DNA of 64,000 bases from Flavobacterium rhamnosiphilum. GTDB taxonomy: Bacteria; Bacteroidota; Bacteroidia; Flavobacteriales; Flavobacteriaceae. Positions 53,453-62,885 of this stretch are shown piece after piece. Numbering within the stretch: the stretch's first letter is position 1; every line of letters starts with the position of its first letter. The stretch covers positions 62,001 through 126,000 of the forward strand of contig NZ_SMLG01000001.1 of NCBI RefSeq assembly GCF_004349195.1, in the 5' to 3' direction. The notes beneath the pieces are model-generated. The model worked only from the letters and a program-made list of their open reading frames with translations, was not told the origin of the DNA and did no database searches. The position numbers and the translations under genes were made by a program.

Positions 53453-54136
53453 CTAGATGCTTTCCGTTTTATAATATTCAATAACTTCCTCAATCACCTC
53501 TTCGATAGTTGGCGTTTCGGCAATTACTATGTTTTTAATTTTCTTTGTTTCTAATGCTGATGCTGTAGTAGTGCCTATGCAAAAACAAACTTCATTCTTG
53601 ATTTTATTATTTGTCAAATAACTTTCAACGCCAGATGGGCTAAAAAACAGAATTCCGTCAAAATTTTCTTGGTCTGATATTTTAAAAGGCGCAAGTGTTG
53701 TTTGATAAACTTCGATTTCGTTAAAAGTTATTCCTGCACTTTTTAATGCTTCTGGCAACGTTTCTTTACGCAAATTTCCGCTCAAAAAAGTATAGCTTTC
53801 CTTATTGTAAATTAAAGTGATTATTTCGGCTAATTCAGATGCGTAATCCAAATAAACATCAACTGTAAAGCCATGCGATTCGAGTAATTCCTTGGTTTTA
53901 ATACCGACACAAAAAACAGGTTTCGTCTTTAAAACTTCCCAACCGTTTTGTTCTATCAAACTTAAAACAGCATTTTGACTGCTAAAAATTAAGTTGTTGT
54001 TGATTGTTTTCAGTTCAAAAAGGTTGTTTTTTATTTCGATAAAATCTTGTTCTAAAAGATCAAAATTAGCATCAAGAAATACTTGCCTTTGTTCTGCCGA
54101 CAATGTTTTGGTGGATAAAATGCTTGTTTGACTCAT
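53453..54136 (-). CDS. hemD: Uroporphyrinogen-III synthase
   Basis: A 227-residue enzyme that closes hydroxymethylbilane to uroporphyrinogen III with ring inversion. The sequence is divergent as usual for HemD, but position and pattern identify it: [18 protein letters not shown] in the first domain, [57 protein letters not shown] and [15 protein letters not shown] in the second. The ATG overlaps the hemC stop by one base, so translation is coupled. Confidence 0.9.
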   Translation of the reverse strand: MSQTSILSTKTLSAEQRQVFLDANFDLLEQDFIEIKNNLFELKTINNNLIFSSQNAVLSLIEQNGWEVLKTKPVFCVGIKTKELLESHGFTVDVYLDYASELAEIITLIYNKESYTFLSGNLRKETLPEALKSAGITFNEIEVYQTTLAPFKISDQENFDGILFFSPSGVESYLTNNKIKNEVCFCIGTTTASALETKKIKNIVIAETPTIEEVIEEVIEYYKTESI

Positions 54137-55053
54137 TATTTTTTCAAATTAATTTTAATTGCTGTCATCAATTCTGCTCCGCCATTTTCTAAAATTTCTT
54201 TGGCACAATAAAAGCCTAATTTCTTCCATTCTTGCATCGGAACGGTTTTTTCGATTTCGATTTTTTGCTTTCCATCGATAGAAAACAAAACACCTTTAAA
54301 CAAAATATCATCTTCTACAAAAACTGCTAAAGCGCCAATTGGTGCCGTACAACCGCCTTCGAGTGTCTTTAGAAACTGTCTTTCAATATGTGTACATATT
54401 TCGGTTTCAATATCATTCAATTCAGAAACGGCTTCTCTGCAAAATTCATCATTTGCCATAGCAACAATTACCATTGCGCCTTGAGCCGGCGCTGGAATCA
54501 TCCAATCCAAATCAATATAATTGGAAGGTTTCAAGTTGATTCTTTCCAATCCTGCCGCAGCAAAAATAGCTCCGTTCCAATCGCTTTCCTGCAATTTCTG
54601 CATTCTCGTATTGACGTTTCCACGTAAATCAACAACGGTATGATTGGGATATTTATTCAACCATTGTGCCTGACGACGCAAACTTCCTGTGGCAATTGTT
54701 CCTGCTCCGTTAAGAAAATCAAGGTTTCCTTTGTATACCAAAATATCCAACGTATTCGCTCTTTCCAGAACGGCCGCTTGTACAATCCCTATTGGCAAAG
54801 CCGTAGGAACATCTTTCATCGAATGCACCGCAATATCAACCTGACCGTTGATCATGGCGATATCTAGTGTTTTAGTGAAAATTCCTGTGATTCCTAATTC
54901 GTAAAGTGGTTTGTCAAGGATGATATCTCCTTGTGATTTCACCGCTATGATTTCGGTTTTATACCCTAAATCATTTAGTTTTTTTTCGACGTTATGGGCT
55001 TGCCAAAGTGCGAGTTCGCTGTCGCGGGTTCCTATGCGTATCGTTTTATTCAT
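54136..55053 (-). CDS. hemC: Hydroxymethylbilane synthase (porphobilinogen deaminase)
   Basis: A 305-residue enzyme that polymerizes four porphobilinogens. Signature features: IRIGTRDSELALWQAHNVE start, the catalytic Asp region DIAVHSMKDVPTALP, the arginine-rich IATGSLRRQAQWL, and the dipyrromethane-cofactor cysteine C235 in LEGGCTAPIGA. It overlaps hemA upstream and hemD downstream by one base each, giving a tight hemA-hemC-hemD unit. Confidence 0.96.
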   Translation of the reverse strand: MNKTIRIGTRDSELALWQAHNVEKKLNDLGYKTEIIAVKSQGDIILDKPLYELGITGIFTKTLDIAMINGQVDIAVHSMKDVPTALPIGIVQAAVLERANTLDILVYKGNLDFLNGAGTIATGSLRRQAQWLNKYPNHTVVDLRGNVNTRMQKLQESDWNGAIFAAAGLERINLKPSNYIDLDWMIPAPAQGAMVIVAMANDEFCREAVSELNDIETEICTHIERQFLKTLEGGCTAPIGALAVFVEDDILFKGVLFSIDGKQKIEIEKTVPMQEWKKLGFYCAKEILENGGAELMTAIKINLKK

Positions 55054-56309
55054 TATTTTGTAGTCGCTCCTATTTTGAAAACTTTCTCAATCCATTCGAT
55101 ACTTTCATCCACCATCGTATCATCATCTTTCAAATGATTAGCGAAATGTGTCGTTATTTTTTGGATAATTCGGTTGCTGATTATTTCGGCTTGCTCTTCG
55201 TTGAAGTTTGAAATTTTCTTACTTTGGAAATCCAATTCGGATGTTTTTATCGCATTCAATTTTGCTTTTAAAGCATTGATTGTCGGGGCAAATTTTCTGC
55301 CTTTGGTCCAGGTAATAAATTCCTCTTTTATTTCTTCGATGATAACTTCAGCGGCAGGAATGTGTTTTTTTCTATTTTCTAAAGTTTCATCTGTCATTTG
55401 AGACAAATAATCCATGTGAATCAGCGTAACGCCTTCTAAATCCTGAACATCTTCATTCACATTTTTCGGAATGGACAAATCTAAAATCAAAAGTGGTTTC
55501 TTCAAATTCAGAATCGCTTTGTCAATAGTTGGATTTTGTGCGCCGGTAGCTACCACAACAACATCTGCTTTTTGTAATTCCAAATGCAGTTCCGAATAAT
55601 CTTTTACAATTAAATTCAATTTTCCGGCTAATTTTTCTGCTTTCTCTTTGGTTCTATTAATCAGCGTAATGTGTTCGTTTTTAGTGTGCTTCACTAAATT
55701 TTCACAGGTATTTCTACCAATTTTTCCAGTACCAAATAATAGAATGTTTTTGTTTCCAATGTCTTCTACATTCTTGAAAATATATTGAACCGCAGCAAAA
55801 GAAACTGAAGTAGCGCCTGAGCTGATCTCCGTATCGGTTTTTATTTTTTTACTGGCTTGGATAACGGCATTCACCAATCTTTCCATAAAAGCATTGGCTA
55901 AACCCAATGATTTTGATTGTGAAAAAGAATTTCTTATTTGCGCGATAATTTCGAAATCACCAAGAATTTGACTGTCTAAACCGGTTCCTACACGAAACAA
56001 GTGACTGATGGCTTCTTGATTTTTATAGACAAAACCCACTTTTTGAAATGCTTCAACAGAGCCTTGACTATTCTCACAAATTAATTTGATTAATTGAAAC
56101 GGGTGTTCTGCGTAACCGTAAATTTCAGTACGATTGCAGGTAGAAGTGACTATTAAACTCTCTATTCCTTCATTCTTAGCTTGTTCCAGTAAACGCGTTT
56201 TTGCAGCGGCGTCTAAACTAAACTTACCTCTAATCTCCGCATCCGCTTTTTTATAGCTCAATCCAACTGCGTAAAAATAGTGATGCTTTGATGTGTTATT
56301 GTTTTCCAT
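55053..56309 (-). CDS. hemA: Glutamyl-tRNA reductase
   Basis: A 418-residue NADPH-dependent enzyme, first committed step of the C5 heme pathway (glutamyl-tRNA to glutamate-1-semialdehyde). The catalytic cysteine C58 is in TSTCNRTEIYG; then comes RVGTGLDSQILGDFEI, the NADPH-binding domain with NILLFGTGKIGRNTCENL, and the C-terminal dimerization helix from about residue 330. First gene of the minus-strand cluster hemA-C-D-E-F-B; a -7 element lies at 56335-56342. hemL for the next step is not in the window. Confidence 0.96.
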   Translation of the reverse strand: MENNNTSKHHYFYAVGLSYKKADAEIRGKFSLDAAAKTRLLEQAKNEGIESLIVTSTCNRTEIYGYAEHPFQLIKLICENSQGSVEAFQKVGFVYKNQEAISHLFRVGTGLDSQILGDFEIIAQIRNSFSQSKSLGLANAFMERLVNAVIQASKKIKTDTEISSGATSVSFAAVQYIFKNVEDIGNKNILLFGTGKIGRNTCENLVKHTKNEHITLINRTKEKAEKLAGKLNLIVKDYSELHLELQKADVVVVATGAQNPTIDKAILNLKKPLLILDLSIPKNVNEDVQDLEGVTLIHMDYLSQMTDETLENRKKHIPAAEVIIEEIKEEFITWTKGRKFAPTINALKAKLNAIKTSELDFQSKKISNFNEEQAEIISNRIIQKITTHFANHLKDDDTMVDESIEWIEKVFKIGATTK

Positions 56310-56334
56310 ATTTGCACTTTTCCAGAAAGTGGAA

Positions 56335-56342
56335 CAAAATTA
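56335..56342 (-). promoter_or_regulatory. -7 element of the hemA promoter
   Basis: On the minus strand the site reads TAATTTTG, matching TAnnTTTG, 26 bp before the hemA ATG. I see no TTG at the usual distance, which would suit a promoter needing an activator such as the adjacent AraC-type protein. Confidence 0.45.
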
Positions 56343-56415
56343 GAACTATAGTATTTATAAAAGTAACGCTAGAAGTTCTTTTTGTATCGCTATGTGATTT
56401 TTTGGTTTTAAATCG

Positions 56416-56444
56416 TTGTTTTATTATAAAAACCCTTATTTTTG
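56416..56444 (+). promoter_or_regulatory. Promoter of the AraC-family regulator gene
   Basis: TTG (56416-56418), an 18-nt spacer and TATTTTTG (56437-56444), an exact consensus match, about 94 bp before the ATG. Confidence 0.6.
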
Positions 56445-56501
56445 TAGCAGAAATGGGTTCTTTTAATCGCCCTATTTAGAGCGTTTCTAAATAAAACAAC
56501 C

Positions 56502-56513
56502 TGATAATTATCA
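56502..56513. promoter_or_regulatory. Perfect 12-bp palindrome upstream of the AraC gene
   Basis: TGATAATTATCA is a perfect palindrome in the leader of the regulator gene. It contains the GATAAT/ATTATC words of Fur-type boxes but is shorter than a full Fur site. Autoregulation or iron control is possible; not proven. Confidence 0.35.
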
Positions 56514-56537
56514 TTTTTACATTAAAAAAACATCGCT

Positions 56538-57413
56538 ATGAGTTCTCAAGAAATTATAAAAATTGAAGATGACTTTACCTTAATTCGCTTTCAGAATGAC
56601 GGCACCGATGTCTTTCAAGCCCAACGTGAAGTAAGCAGCGGATTGATTCAGTTTCATTTTGGATTAAAAGGAAATGCAAAATTCATTTTCAACCAAGGCA
56701 ATTATGCTTTGGAACTGAAAGAGGAAAAATCATTGCTTTTGTACAATCCACAAAAGGAATTGCCTTTACATCTGGAATTGGCGCCAAATTCCTGGGTGAT
56801 TTCTGTGATTATTTCCATCAAGAAGTTTCATGCTTTATTTTCGACCGAAGCCGATTATATTACTTTTTTAAGTGCCGATAATAAAGACAAAAAATATTAT
56901 AACGAAGGAAATATCAGCCCTTCGATGGCAATTGTTTTGTCGCAACTGTTTCATTACAGTTTGCATCCTTCTATAAAAAACCTGTATTATAAAGGAAAAG
57001 GATACGAATTATTGAGTTTGTATTTCAATAGAACCGAAGATCCAAATGCAGAACAATGTCCGTTTTTAATTGATGAGGATAATGTAATGAAAATTAGAAA
57101 AGCCAAAGAAATCATCATTGCCAATATGGCCGAACCGCCAGGATTGCAGGAATTAGCCGATGAAATAGGTTTGAATCTAAAGAAACTAAAAATGGGTTTC
57201 AAACAAATCTATGGCGATACTGTTTATGGATTTCTATTTGACTACAAAATGGATTTTGCCCGAAAATTACTGGACAGCGGCTCTTATAATGTGAACGAAG
57301 TAGGACTGAAAATTGGATACAGCACCGGAAGTCATTTTATAGCGGCATTCAAAAAGAAATTTGCCACCACGCCAAAGAAATATTTGATGTCAATCAACCC
57401 AAATATGCAGTAA
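56538..57413 (+). CDS. AraC-family transcriptional regulator
   Basis: A 291-residue regulator with an N-terminal cupin-like sensing domain (about 10-120; GLIQFHFGLKGNAKFIFNQG) and a C-terminal pair of helix-turn-helix motifs (about 190-288; PGLQELADEIGLNLKKLKMG and YNVNEVGLKIGYSTGSHFIA, then FKKKFATTPKKYLM). The layout resembles PchR-type AraC regulators that sense siderophores or heme-related ligands. It is placed between divergent hemA and hemH, so control of heme synthesis, perhaps by heme or iron, is the natural hypothesis. Its own promoter is consensus-like. Confidence 0.88.
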   Translation: MSSQEIIKIEDDFTLIRFQNDGTDVFQAQREVSSGLIQFHFGLKGNAKFIFNQGNYALELKEEKSLLLYNPQKELPLHLELAPNSWVISVIISIKKFHALFSTEADYITFLSADNKDKKYYNEGNISPSMAIVLSQLFHYSLHPSIKNLYYKGKGYELLSLYFNRTEDPNAEQCPFLIDEDNVMKIRKAKEIIIANMAEPPGLQELADEIGLNLKKLKMGFKQIYGDTVYGFLFDYKMDFARKLLDSGSYNVNEVGLKIGYSTGSHFIAAFKKKFATTPKKYLMSINPNMQ

Positions 57414-57484
57414 AGAATTGATTTCTTATATTAAACAATAAATAAAAAATAGTTAATCACAATTTATAAAAAAGTAAGTTTATT

Positions 57485-57492
57485 TACTTTTG
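57485..57492 (+). promoter_or_regulatory. -7 element of the hemH promoter
   Basis: TACTTTTG matches TAnnTTTG, 20 bp before the hemH ATG. No TTG is found at the -33 position, as with hemA. Confidence 0.5.
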
Positions 57493-57512
57493 TACCAACA
57501 AAAACCAGAAAC

Positions 57513-58568
57513 ATGAAAGGTGTATTATTAGTCAATTTAGGTTCTCCAGAAAGTCCAACTCCTAAGGATGTTAAACCGTATTTAGATGAATTTTTAATGG
57601 ACAAATACGTAATTGACGTTCCGTTTTTGTTGCGAGCATTATTGGTTCGTGGAATAATTTTACAAACAAGACCTAAAAAATCGGCTGCCGCATACGCAAA
57701 AATATGGTGGGACGAAGGTTCTCCACTTGTGGTCATTTCCAAAAGAATGCACGAGAAAGTAAAGCAATTAGTTGACATTCCTGTTTCACTAGCGATGCGT
57801 TATGGAAATCCTTCTTTATTATCTGGTTTACAAGAATTACATGACAAAGGAGTGAATGAAGTGCTGCTTTTTCCATTGTACCCACAACATGCGATGGCAT
57901 CTACGACTACAATATTAGAACTGGCCGAAGAATTGCGCAAAAAGCATTTCCCGGAAATGAAATTCACAATTGTTCCTGCATTTTATAACAAACCTGATTA
58001 TTTACAAAATCTGGCCGATTCTATCAAAAGTCACTTAGAAGGTTTTGATTACGATCATTTATTATTCTCCTACCACGGAATCCCGGAGCGTCACATTCGC
58101 AAAACGGATATCACCAAATCACATTGCAAAATAGACGGTTCATGTTGCAACACGCCTTCGCCGGCACATGAATTTTGTTACCGTCACCAATGTTATGAAA
58201 CCACCAAACAAGTGGTAAAATTACTGGGAATCCCGGAAGAAAAATACAGTCAGACTTTTCAATCGCGATTAGCTGGAGACAAATGGTTGACACCGTATAC
58301 TGATGTGGAAATAAACAAAATGCCTGAAAAAGGAATTAAAAAACTTGCCGTTGTAACGCCTGCTTTTGTATCAGATTGTTTGGAGACTTTGGAAGAAATT
58401 GCCATGGAAGCCAATCATCAGTTTAAAGAACATGGTGGGTCAGCATTTTTAGCAATTCCGTGTTTGAATGACAGTGATGATTGGTGTAAAACCGTAAGCA
58501 ACTGGATTTCAAACTGGTCGAACGCCTCTTCATCCGTTAAAGTTGACTCAGAAAAAATAAACGCATAA
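57513..58568 (+). CDS. hemH: Ferrochelatase
   Basis: A 351-residue enzyme that inserts iron into protoporphyrin IX. Motifs: KGVLLVNLGSPESPTPKDVK start, FPLYPQHAMASTTTI, the catalytic His in LLFSYHGIPERHIRKTDITK, and the Glu motif SDCLETLEEIAMEA. Cysteine-rich KIDGSCCNTPSPAHEFCY with the later Cys could bind a 2Fe-2S cluster as in some ferrochelatases. It is followed directly (adjacent stop and start) by a MATE exporter gene and then by hemJ, forming a plus-strand heme operon opposite hemA-B. Confidence 0.96.
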   Translation: MKGVLLVNLGSPESPTPKDVKPYLDEFLMDKYVIDVPFLLRALLVRGIILQTRPKKSAAAYAKIWWDEGSPLVVISKRMHEKVKQLVDIPVSLAMRYGNPSLLSGLQELHDKGVNEVLLFPLYPQHAMASTTTILELAEELRKKHFPEMKFTIVPAFYNKPDYLQNLADSIKSHLEGFDYDHLLFSYHGIPERHIRKTDITKSHCKIDGSCCNTPSPAHEFCYRHQCYETTKQVVKLLGIPEEKYSQTFQSRLAGDKWLTPYTDVEINKMPEKGIKKLAVVTPAFVSDCLETLEEIAMEANHQFKEHGGSAFLAIPCLNDSDDWCKTVSNWISNWSNASSSVKVDSEKINA

Positions 58569-59927
58569 ATGGCTGTTACCGCCGATGAGTTAGGAACTCA
58601 GGACATCAAAAAACTCTTGATAAAACAAGCCGTTCCGTCTTCTATTGGGATTTTATTCATGTCGGTTAATATTTTAATCGACACCATTTTTGTTGGGCAA
58701 TGGATTGGCACTTTAGCTATTGCGGCGGTAACCGTGGTCTTGCCTATCACCTTTTTGATTTCTTCTTTGGGAATGGCGATTGGTGTGGGCGGAGGTTCTG
58801 TACTTTCTAGGGCATTGGGAGCCAATCACAAGGAAAAAGCATTGCATACCTTTGGCAATCAAATCATCATGACTTTTTTATTGGCATCTGTTTTTGTGCT
58901 ATTTGGTCTTTTTTTCAGCGAAGAAATGCTGATGCTTTTTGGTGCGAAAGGAGCCATAATGGAACCTGCAAAAGAATTTTTCTTTCCCATAATTATAAGT
59001 GTTCCGTTTTTAGCACTTTGCATGATGGGAAACAACGTAATTCGTGCAGAAGGCAAGGCGAAATTTGCCATGGTAGCGATGATTATTCCCGCTTTTATAA
59101 ATATTTTACTAGACATTATTTTTATAAAATACCTGAATTTAGGAATGTTTGGCGCTGCTTTGGCTACAGCCATATCCTATTTTACGTGCTTCTTATTTGT
59201 GTTTTGGTTTTTTTATTTTAAAAGTGAACTAAAACTAAAAGCCAGACATTTCAAATTCAACATTCCTATTGTAAAGGAAATAACCGAATTGAGTTTTGTA
59301 ACTTTTTCGAGACAAGGTGTGGTGAGCATTTTAGCCATAATACTGAATCATACTTTATACACGTGTGGTGGTGAACATTCCGTTGCTATTTATGGAATTA
59401 TAAGCCGAATGTTGATGTTTGCTTTGTTCCCGATTCTGGGAATTACGCAAGGATTTCTCCCAATTGCAGGCTTTAATTATGGTGCTGAAAATTATGAAAG
59501 AGTCAAAGAAAGTGTACAGCTTTCGATAAAATACGCAGTCTTTTTAGCCTCCCTTATTTTTGTGATTATTCTAATTTTTGCCAAACCTATAGTCGCTATT
59601 TTTACCACCGATCCACTCGTGATTGCCCAAACTCCGGAAGCATTGCGCTGGGTATTTGCGGCTTCGCCAATCATAGCCGTTCAACTAATTGGTGCGGCTT
59701 ATTTTCAAGCAGCGGGAAAGGCAAAAAAAGCATTGCTTTTGACCTTAAGCAAACAAGGATTTTTCCTGATTCCATTAGTGCTGATTCTACCAAATTTTTT
59801 AGGTATTTTTGGAGTATGGATTGCATTCCCAATTGCTGATATTTTATCAACACTATTGACTGGCTATTTTCTAAAAAAAGAAATGAATACTAAATTTACA
59901 AAAACTACCGATGGATCAATATTATAA
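58569..59927 (+). CDS. MATE-family multidrug/cation exporter
   Basis: A 452-residue inner-membrane antiporter with twelve predicted membrane segments in two similar halves. Family blocks: PSSIGILFMSVNILIDTIFV, LGMAIGVGGGSVLSRALGAN, ALCMMGNNVIRAEGKAKFAM in the first half and GITQGFLPIAGFNYGAENYE in the second. MATE proteins export drugs or organic cations with H+ or Na+ coupling. It starts at the base after the hemH stop and overlaps hemJ by 17 bp, so it is embedded in the heme operon; export of porphyrin intermediates is an attractive but untested idea. Confidence 0.9.
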   Translation: MAVTADELGTQDIKKLLIKQAVPSSIGILFMSVNILIDTIFVGQWIGTLAIAAVTVVLPITFLISSLGMAIGVGGGSVLSRALGANHKEKALHTFGNQIIMTFLLASVFVLFGLFFSEEMLMLFGAKGAIMEPAKEFFFPIIISVPFLALCMMGNNVIRAEGKAKFAMVAMIIPAFINILLDIIFIKYLNLGMFGAALATAISYFTCFLFVFWFFYFKSELKLKARHFKFNIPIVKEITELSFVTFSRQGVVSILAIILNHTLYTCGGEHSVAIYGIISRMLMFALFPILGITQGFLPIAGFNYGAENYERVKESVQLSIKYAVFLASLIFVIILIFAKPIVAIFTTDPLVIAQTPEALRWVFAASPIIAVQLIGAAYFQAAGKAKKALLLTLSKQGFFLIPLVLILPNFLGIFGVWIAFPIADILSTLLTGYFLKKEMNTKFTKTTDGSIL

Positions 59928-60468
59928 TTACCTCAAATCATTACACCTCATCTTTGTAATCACATGGTTTGTAGGTCTATTTAATATTGTACGGCTATTT
60001 GTTTACCAAATAGAGGCGGCAGATAAACCCTCGCCTGAAAAAGAAATTTTACAAAAACAATTCAAAATAATGACCTATCGCATGTGGTATATTATCACTT
60101 GGCCTTCGGCGATATTAGCAAGTATTTTTGCTTTTTGGATGTTGTTTTTTACTGATTTAGGCAATGCTTGGTTAAAAATGCCTTGGATGCATGTAAAACT
60201 TGGCTTCGTATTTGTGTTGTATTTGTACCATGCAAAATGCCATCAAATTTTCAAGCAATTGCAAAATAATCAAGTCAATTATACTTCGAACTTCATGCGT
60301 TTGTGGAACGAAGGCGCGACAATAATCCTTTTTGCAGTGGTTTTTTTAGTAATTTTAAAAAATGCTTTTAACTGGATTTATGGTGTAATAGGAATAATTT
60401 TATTTTCTGTTTTGATAATGCTAGGCTTTAAATTTTATAAAAAAATCAGAGAAAGAAATCAATCTTAA
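59911..60468 (+). CDS. hemJ: Protoporphyrinogen IX oxidase HemJ
   Basis: A 185-residue inner-membrane protein of the HemJ/CopD family with about five membrane segments. The start YNYLKSLHLIFVITWFVGLF followed by NIVRLFVYQ is diagnostic, with the conserved His of helix 1, and MPWMHVKLGFVFVLYLYHAK provides the second conserved His and Lys. HemJ performs the penultimate step of heme synthesis, protoporphyrinogen to protoporphyrin, and may bind heme. The 17-bp overlap with the MATE gene and nearness to hemH support the assignment. The body length is near 185, as expected for Bacteroidota members. Confidence 0.9.
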   Translation: MDQYYNYLKSLHLIFVITWFVGLFNIVRLFVYQIEAADKPSPEKEILQKQFKIMTYRMWYIITWPSAILASIFAFWMLFFTDLGNAWLKMPWMHVKLGFVFVLYLYHAKCHQIFKQLQNNQVNYTSNFMRLWNEGATIILFAVVFLVILKNAFNWIYGVIGIILFSVLIMLGFKFYKKIRERNQS

Positions 60469-60469
60469 T

Positions 60470-61942
60470 ATGTTTAAAAGCTTCAAAATATCAATGCTTT
60501 CGTTACGAATCAGGATTTTCCTTTCGATGATTGTATTGATAGTAATGGCTTCCGTTTTATTGGCTTCCATTTCTATTTTTCAGTTTAAAAACGAAGCCAA
60601 GGAATACCATCAAGAACGTCTGGAGCGAAAAGAAAATGCTGTAAAAGAGCATATCTACTATGTGCTTTCCACAACTACATATCCGTTGACATCAGGGAAT
60701 TTAGATTTAATTTTTAAAGATAAAATTCACGAATTAGCACAAATTCATAACATTGAAATCAACATTTATAGTCTGGACGGAAAGTTGTTGAAATCATCAA
60801 AAGAATCGTTTTCTGTTGATAAAGTAGCTCCTCCTATCCCAAAATACATCCTAAAATTAGTTCGTTCCTCTATTGAAAAAAGATACGTGGACATTAAAAC
60901 CATTGATGGGATTAAGAGTCTTTCCTCTTACAGCCAAATAAAGGACGACAAGTTTAAACCGCTTGGTATTTTAAATCTACTCTATATTGAAGACGATGAA
61001 TTTTATAAAAATGAGTTAAATAGTTTTCTTATCAGTTTGGGACAAGTATATTCTTTTATGCTTATCGTCGCGTTTGCATTAGCCTATTTTCTTTCTACAT
61101 ACATAACAAAATCATTAAAAACAATTTCAGATAAGTTGAGCGAAACGAGTTTGAATCAAAAAAACGAAAAAATTGTTTTGGAAGCCAGCAGCAAAGAGAT
61201 TAATCTTTTAATAAAAGCATACAACGGAATGGTGGATGAACTGGAGAAAAGTGCCATCAAACTAGCGCAAAGCGAACGTGAAGAAGCTTGGCGCGAAATG
61301 GCGAAACAGGTGGCACATGAAATCAAAAATCCGCTTACGCCAATGCGATTAACAGTGCAGAGTTTTCAGCGGAAATTTGATCCGAATGATCCGAATGTAA
61401 AGCAGAAAATGAATGACTACTCCGAAACTTTAATTCAACAAATTGATACGATGAGTGCGGTGGCTTCTGCTTTTTCGAATTTTGCATCGATGCCAGCACA
61501 ACAAAATGAAACCTTAAACGTGGTTGAAGTAGTAGAACTTGCAATGGATATTTTCAATGAAGAATATATTGAATTTCAAAGTGATTCTCCCGAAATTATT
61601 TCGAAAATTGACCGTACGCAACTCATTCGAATTATCACAAATTTAGCAAAGAATGCCATTCAGTCCATTCCGGAACAGCAGGAAAACAAGTCCATCATTG
61701 TGTCCGTAAAGAAAGAATTAAACAACGTTCTAATCACCGTTGCCGATAATGGAATTGGCATTCAGCCCAAAGACATCGACCGTATATTCGAACCAAAATT
61801 CACCACTAAAAGCAGTGGAATGGGTCTTGGTCTTGGTATTATAAAAAACATTATTGAAAATTATAAAGGAACAATTACCTTTGAAACTGAATTTGGAAAA
61901 GGAACTACTTTTATTGTATCACTTCCAATAATTAACACTTAA
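60470..61942 (+). CDS. Membrane sensor histidine kinase, NtrY-like
   Basis: A 490-residue kinase: TM about 14-38, periplasmic sensor about 39-187, TM about 188-210, HAMP about 210-262, HisKA with phospho-acceptor H283 in MAKQVAHEIKNPLTPMRL, and HATPase with N-box (IITNLAKNAIQSIPEQQEN), G1 (VADNGIGIQPKDIDRIFEP) and G2 (SSGMGLGLGIIKNI). The H-box with NPLTPM is of the NtrY kind. The gene follows hemJ by one base. No response regulator is adjacent, so its partner lies elsewhere; a link to heme or redox state is suggested only by position. Confidence 0.92.
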   Translation: MFKSFKISMLSLRIRIFLSMIVLIVMASVLLASISIFQFKNEAKEYHQERLERKENAVKEHIYYVLSTTTYPLTSGNLDLIFKDKIHELAQIHNIEINIYSLDGKLLKSSKESFSVDKVAPPIPKYILKLVRSSIEKRYVDIKTIDGIKSLSSYSQIKDDKFKPLGILNLLYIEDDEFYKNELNSFLISLGQVYSFMLIVAFALAYFLSTYITKSLKTISDKLSETSLNQKNEKIVLEASSKEINLLIKAYNGMVDELEKSAIKLAQSEREEAWREMAKQVAHEIKNPLTPMRLTVQSFQRKFDPNDPNVKQKMNDYSETLIQQIDTMSAVASAFSNFASMPAQQNETLNVVEVVELAMDIFNEEYIEFQSDSPEIISKIDRTQLIRIITNLAKNAIQSIPEQQENKSIIVSVKKELNNVLITVADNGIGIQPKDIDRIFEPKFTTKSSGMGLGLGIIKNIIENYKGTITFETEFGKGTTFIVSLPIINT

Positions 61943-61952
61943 AAATACAATT

Positions 61953-62735
61953 ATGAATTACGAAAATATTTTAATTGCAACTGAAAATAACATCGCAACG
62001 ATTACCATTAATCGTCCTACAAAACTAAACGCTTTGAATGTTGCAACTATTTCTGATTTGAACAAAGCTTTCAAAACATTAGGGAAAAACAATGAAATTC
62101 GTGCTATTATTCTAACTGGAAGTGGTGAAAAAGCATTTGTGGCCGGAGCTGATATTTCTGAATTTGCTAATTTTTCTATTGAAGAAGGGATGCAATTAGC
62201 AGCTGAAGGGCAAGAAAAATTATTTGATTTCATAGAGAATTTAAAAACACCGGTAATTGCAGCAGTCAATGGTTTTGCATTGGGCGGCGGATTAGAATTA
62301 GCCATGGCGTGTCATTTCAGAGTGGCTTCGGAAAATGCAAAAATGGGATTGCCAGAAGTTTCGCTGGGCGTAATTCCGGGTTATGGAGGAACACAACGCT
62401 TACCACAATTGATAGGAAAAGGACGTGCAATGGAAATGATTATGACCGCAGGAATGGTAACGGCACAAGACGCTTACAGAACTGGACTGGTGAATCACGT
62501 AGTCCCTGAAGCAGAACTTTTAGATTACTGTGTGAGTGTGGCCAATAAAATAATCAAGAACTCTCCTTACGCTATTGGCAAAGCCATCAAAGCGGTAAAT
62601 GCCAACTTTAAAGAAGGAAAAAACGGCTATGAAACCGAAATAAAAGCTTTTGGAAAATGCTTTGGAACCGAAGATTTTAAAGAAGGAACAACCGCTTTCT
62701 TGGAGAAAAGAAAAGCAGTGTTTACTGGGAAATAA
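61953..62735 (+). CDS. Enoyl-CoA hydratase/isomerase (crotonase family)
   Basis: A 260-residue crotonase that probably hydrates short-chain enoyl-CoA. Features: the CoA and oxyanion-hole stretch FVAGADISEF, the second oxyanion glycine and first catalytic Glu in ALGGGLELAMACHF, and the second Glu in GLPEVSLGVIPGYGGTQRLP. Both glutamates are present, so hydratase activity is likely rather than isomerase only. It starts 10 bp after the kinase stop and ends at a terminator. Confidence 0.92.
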   Translation: MNYENILIATENNIATITINRPTKLNALNVATISDLNKAFKTLGKNNEIRAIILTGSGEKAFVAGADISEFANFSIEEGMQLAAEGQEKLFDFIENLKTPVIAAVNGFALGGGLELAMACHFRVASENAKMGLPEVSLGVIPGYGGTQRLPQLIGKGRAMEMIMTAGMVTAQDAYRTGLVNHVVPEAELLDYCVSVANKIIKNSPYAIGKAIKAVNANFKEGKNGYETEIKAFGKCFGTEDFKEGTTAFLEKRKAVFTGK

Positions 62736-62739
62736 TAAC

Positions 62740-62768
62740 AAAAGAGAGCCACATTGGTTCTCTTTTTA
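62740..62768 (+). terminator. Terminator after the crotonase gene
   Basis: AAAAGAGAGCC pairs with GGTTCTCTTTT across a 5-nt loop (one G-T pair), followed by T residues, 5 bp after the stop. Confidence 0.85.
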
Positions 62769-62885
62769 GTTTATAAGTGATTATCAATTTAAAATAATCT
62801 TTCCTTAAAAAGGGATTGTTTGGTTTACAACACTTAATTTTACAGACCCGTTTCGGAATATAACACACCATCTAAAATTAAACTT

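Noticed and set aside
53431..53493. Longer HemE start at 53493
   Set aside because: It would overlap hemD, and the extra 21 residues have no family resemblance; [11 protein letters not shown] at 53430 is the normal start.
60470..61942. NtrY-like kinase as the missing catalytic part of the sensor at 2395
   Set aside because: It has its own complete sensor, HAMP and kinase and lies 55 kb away.
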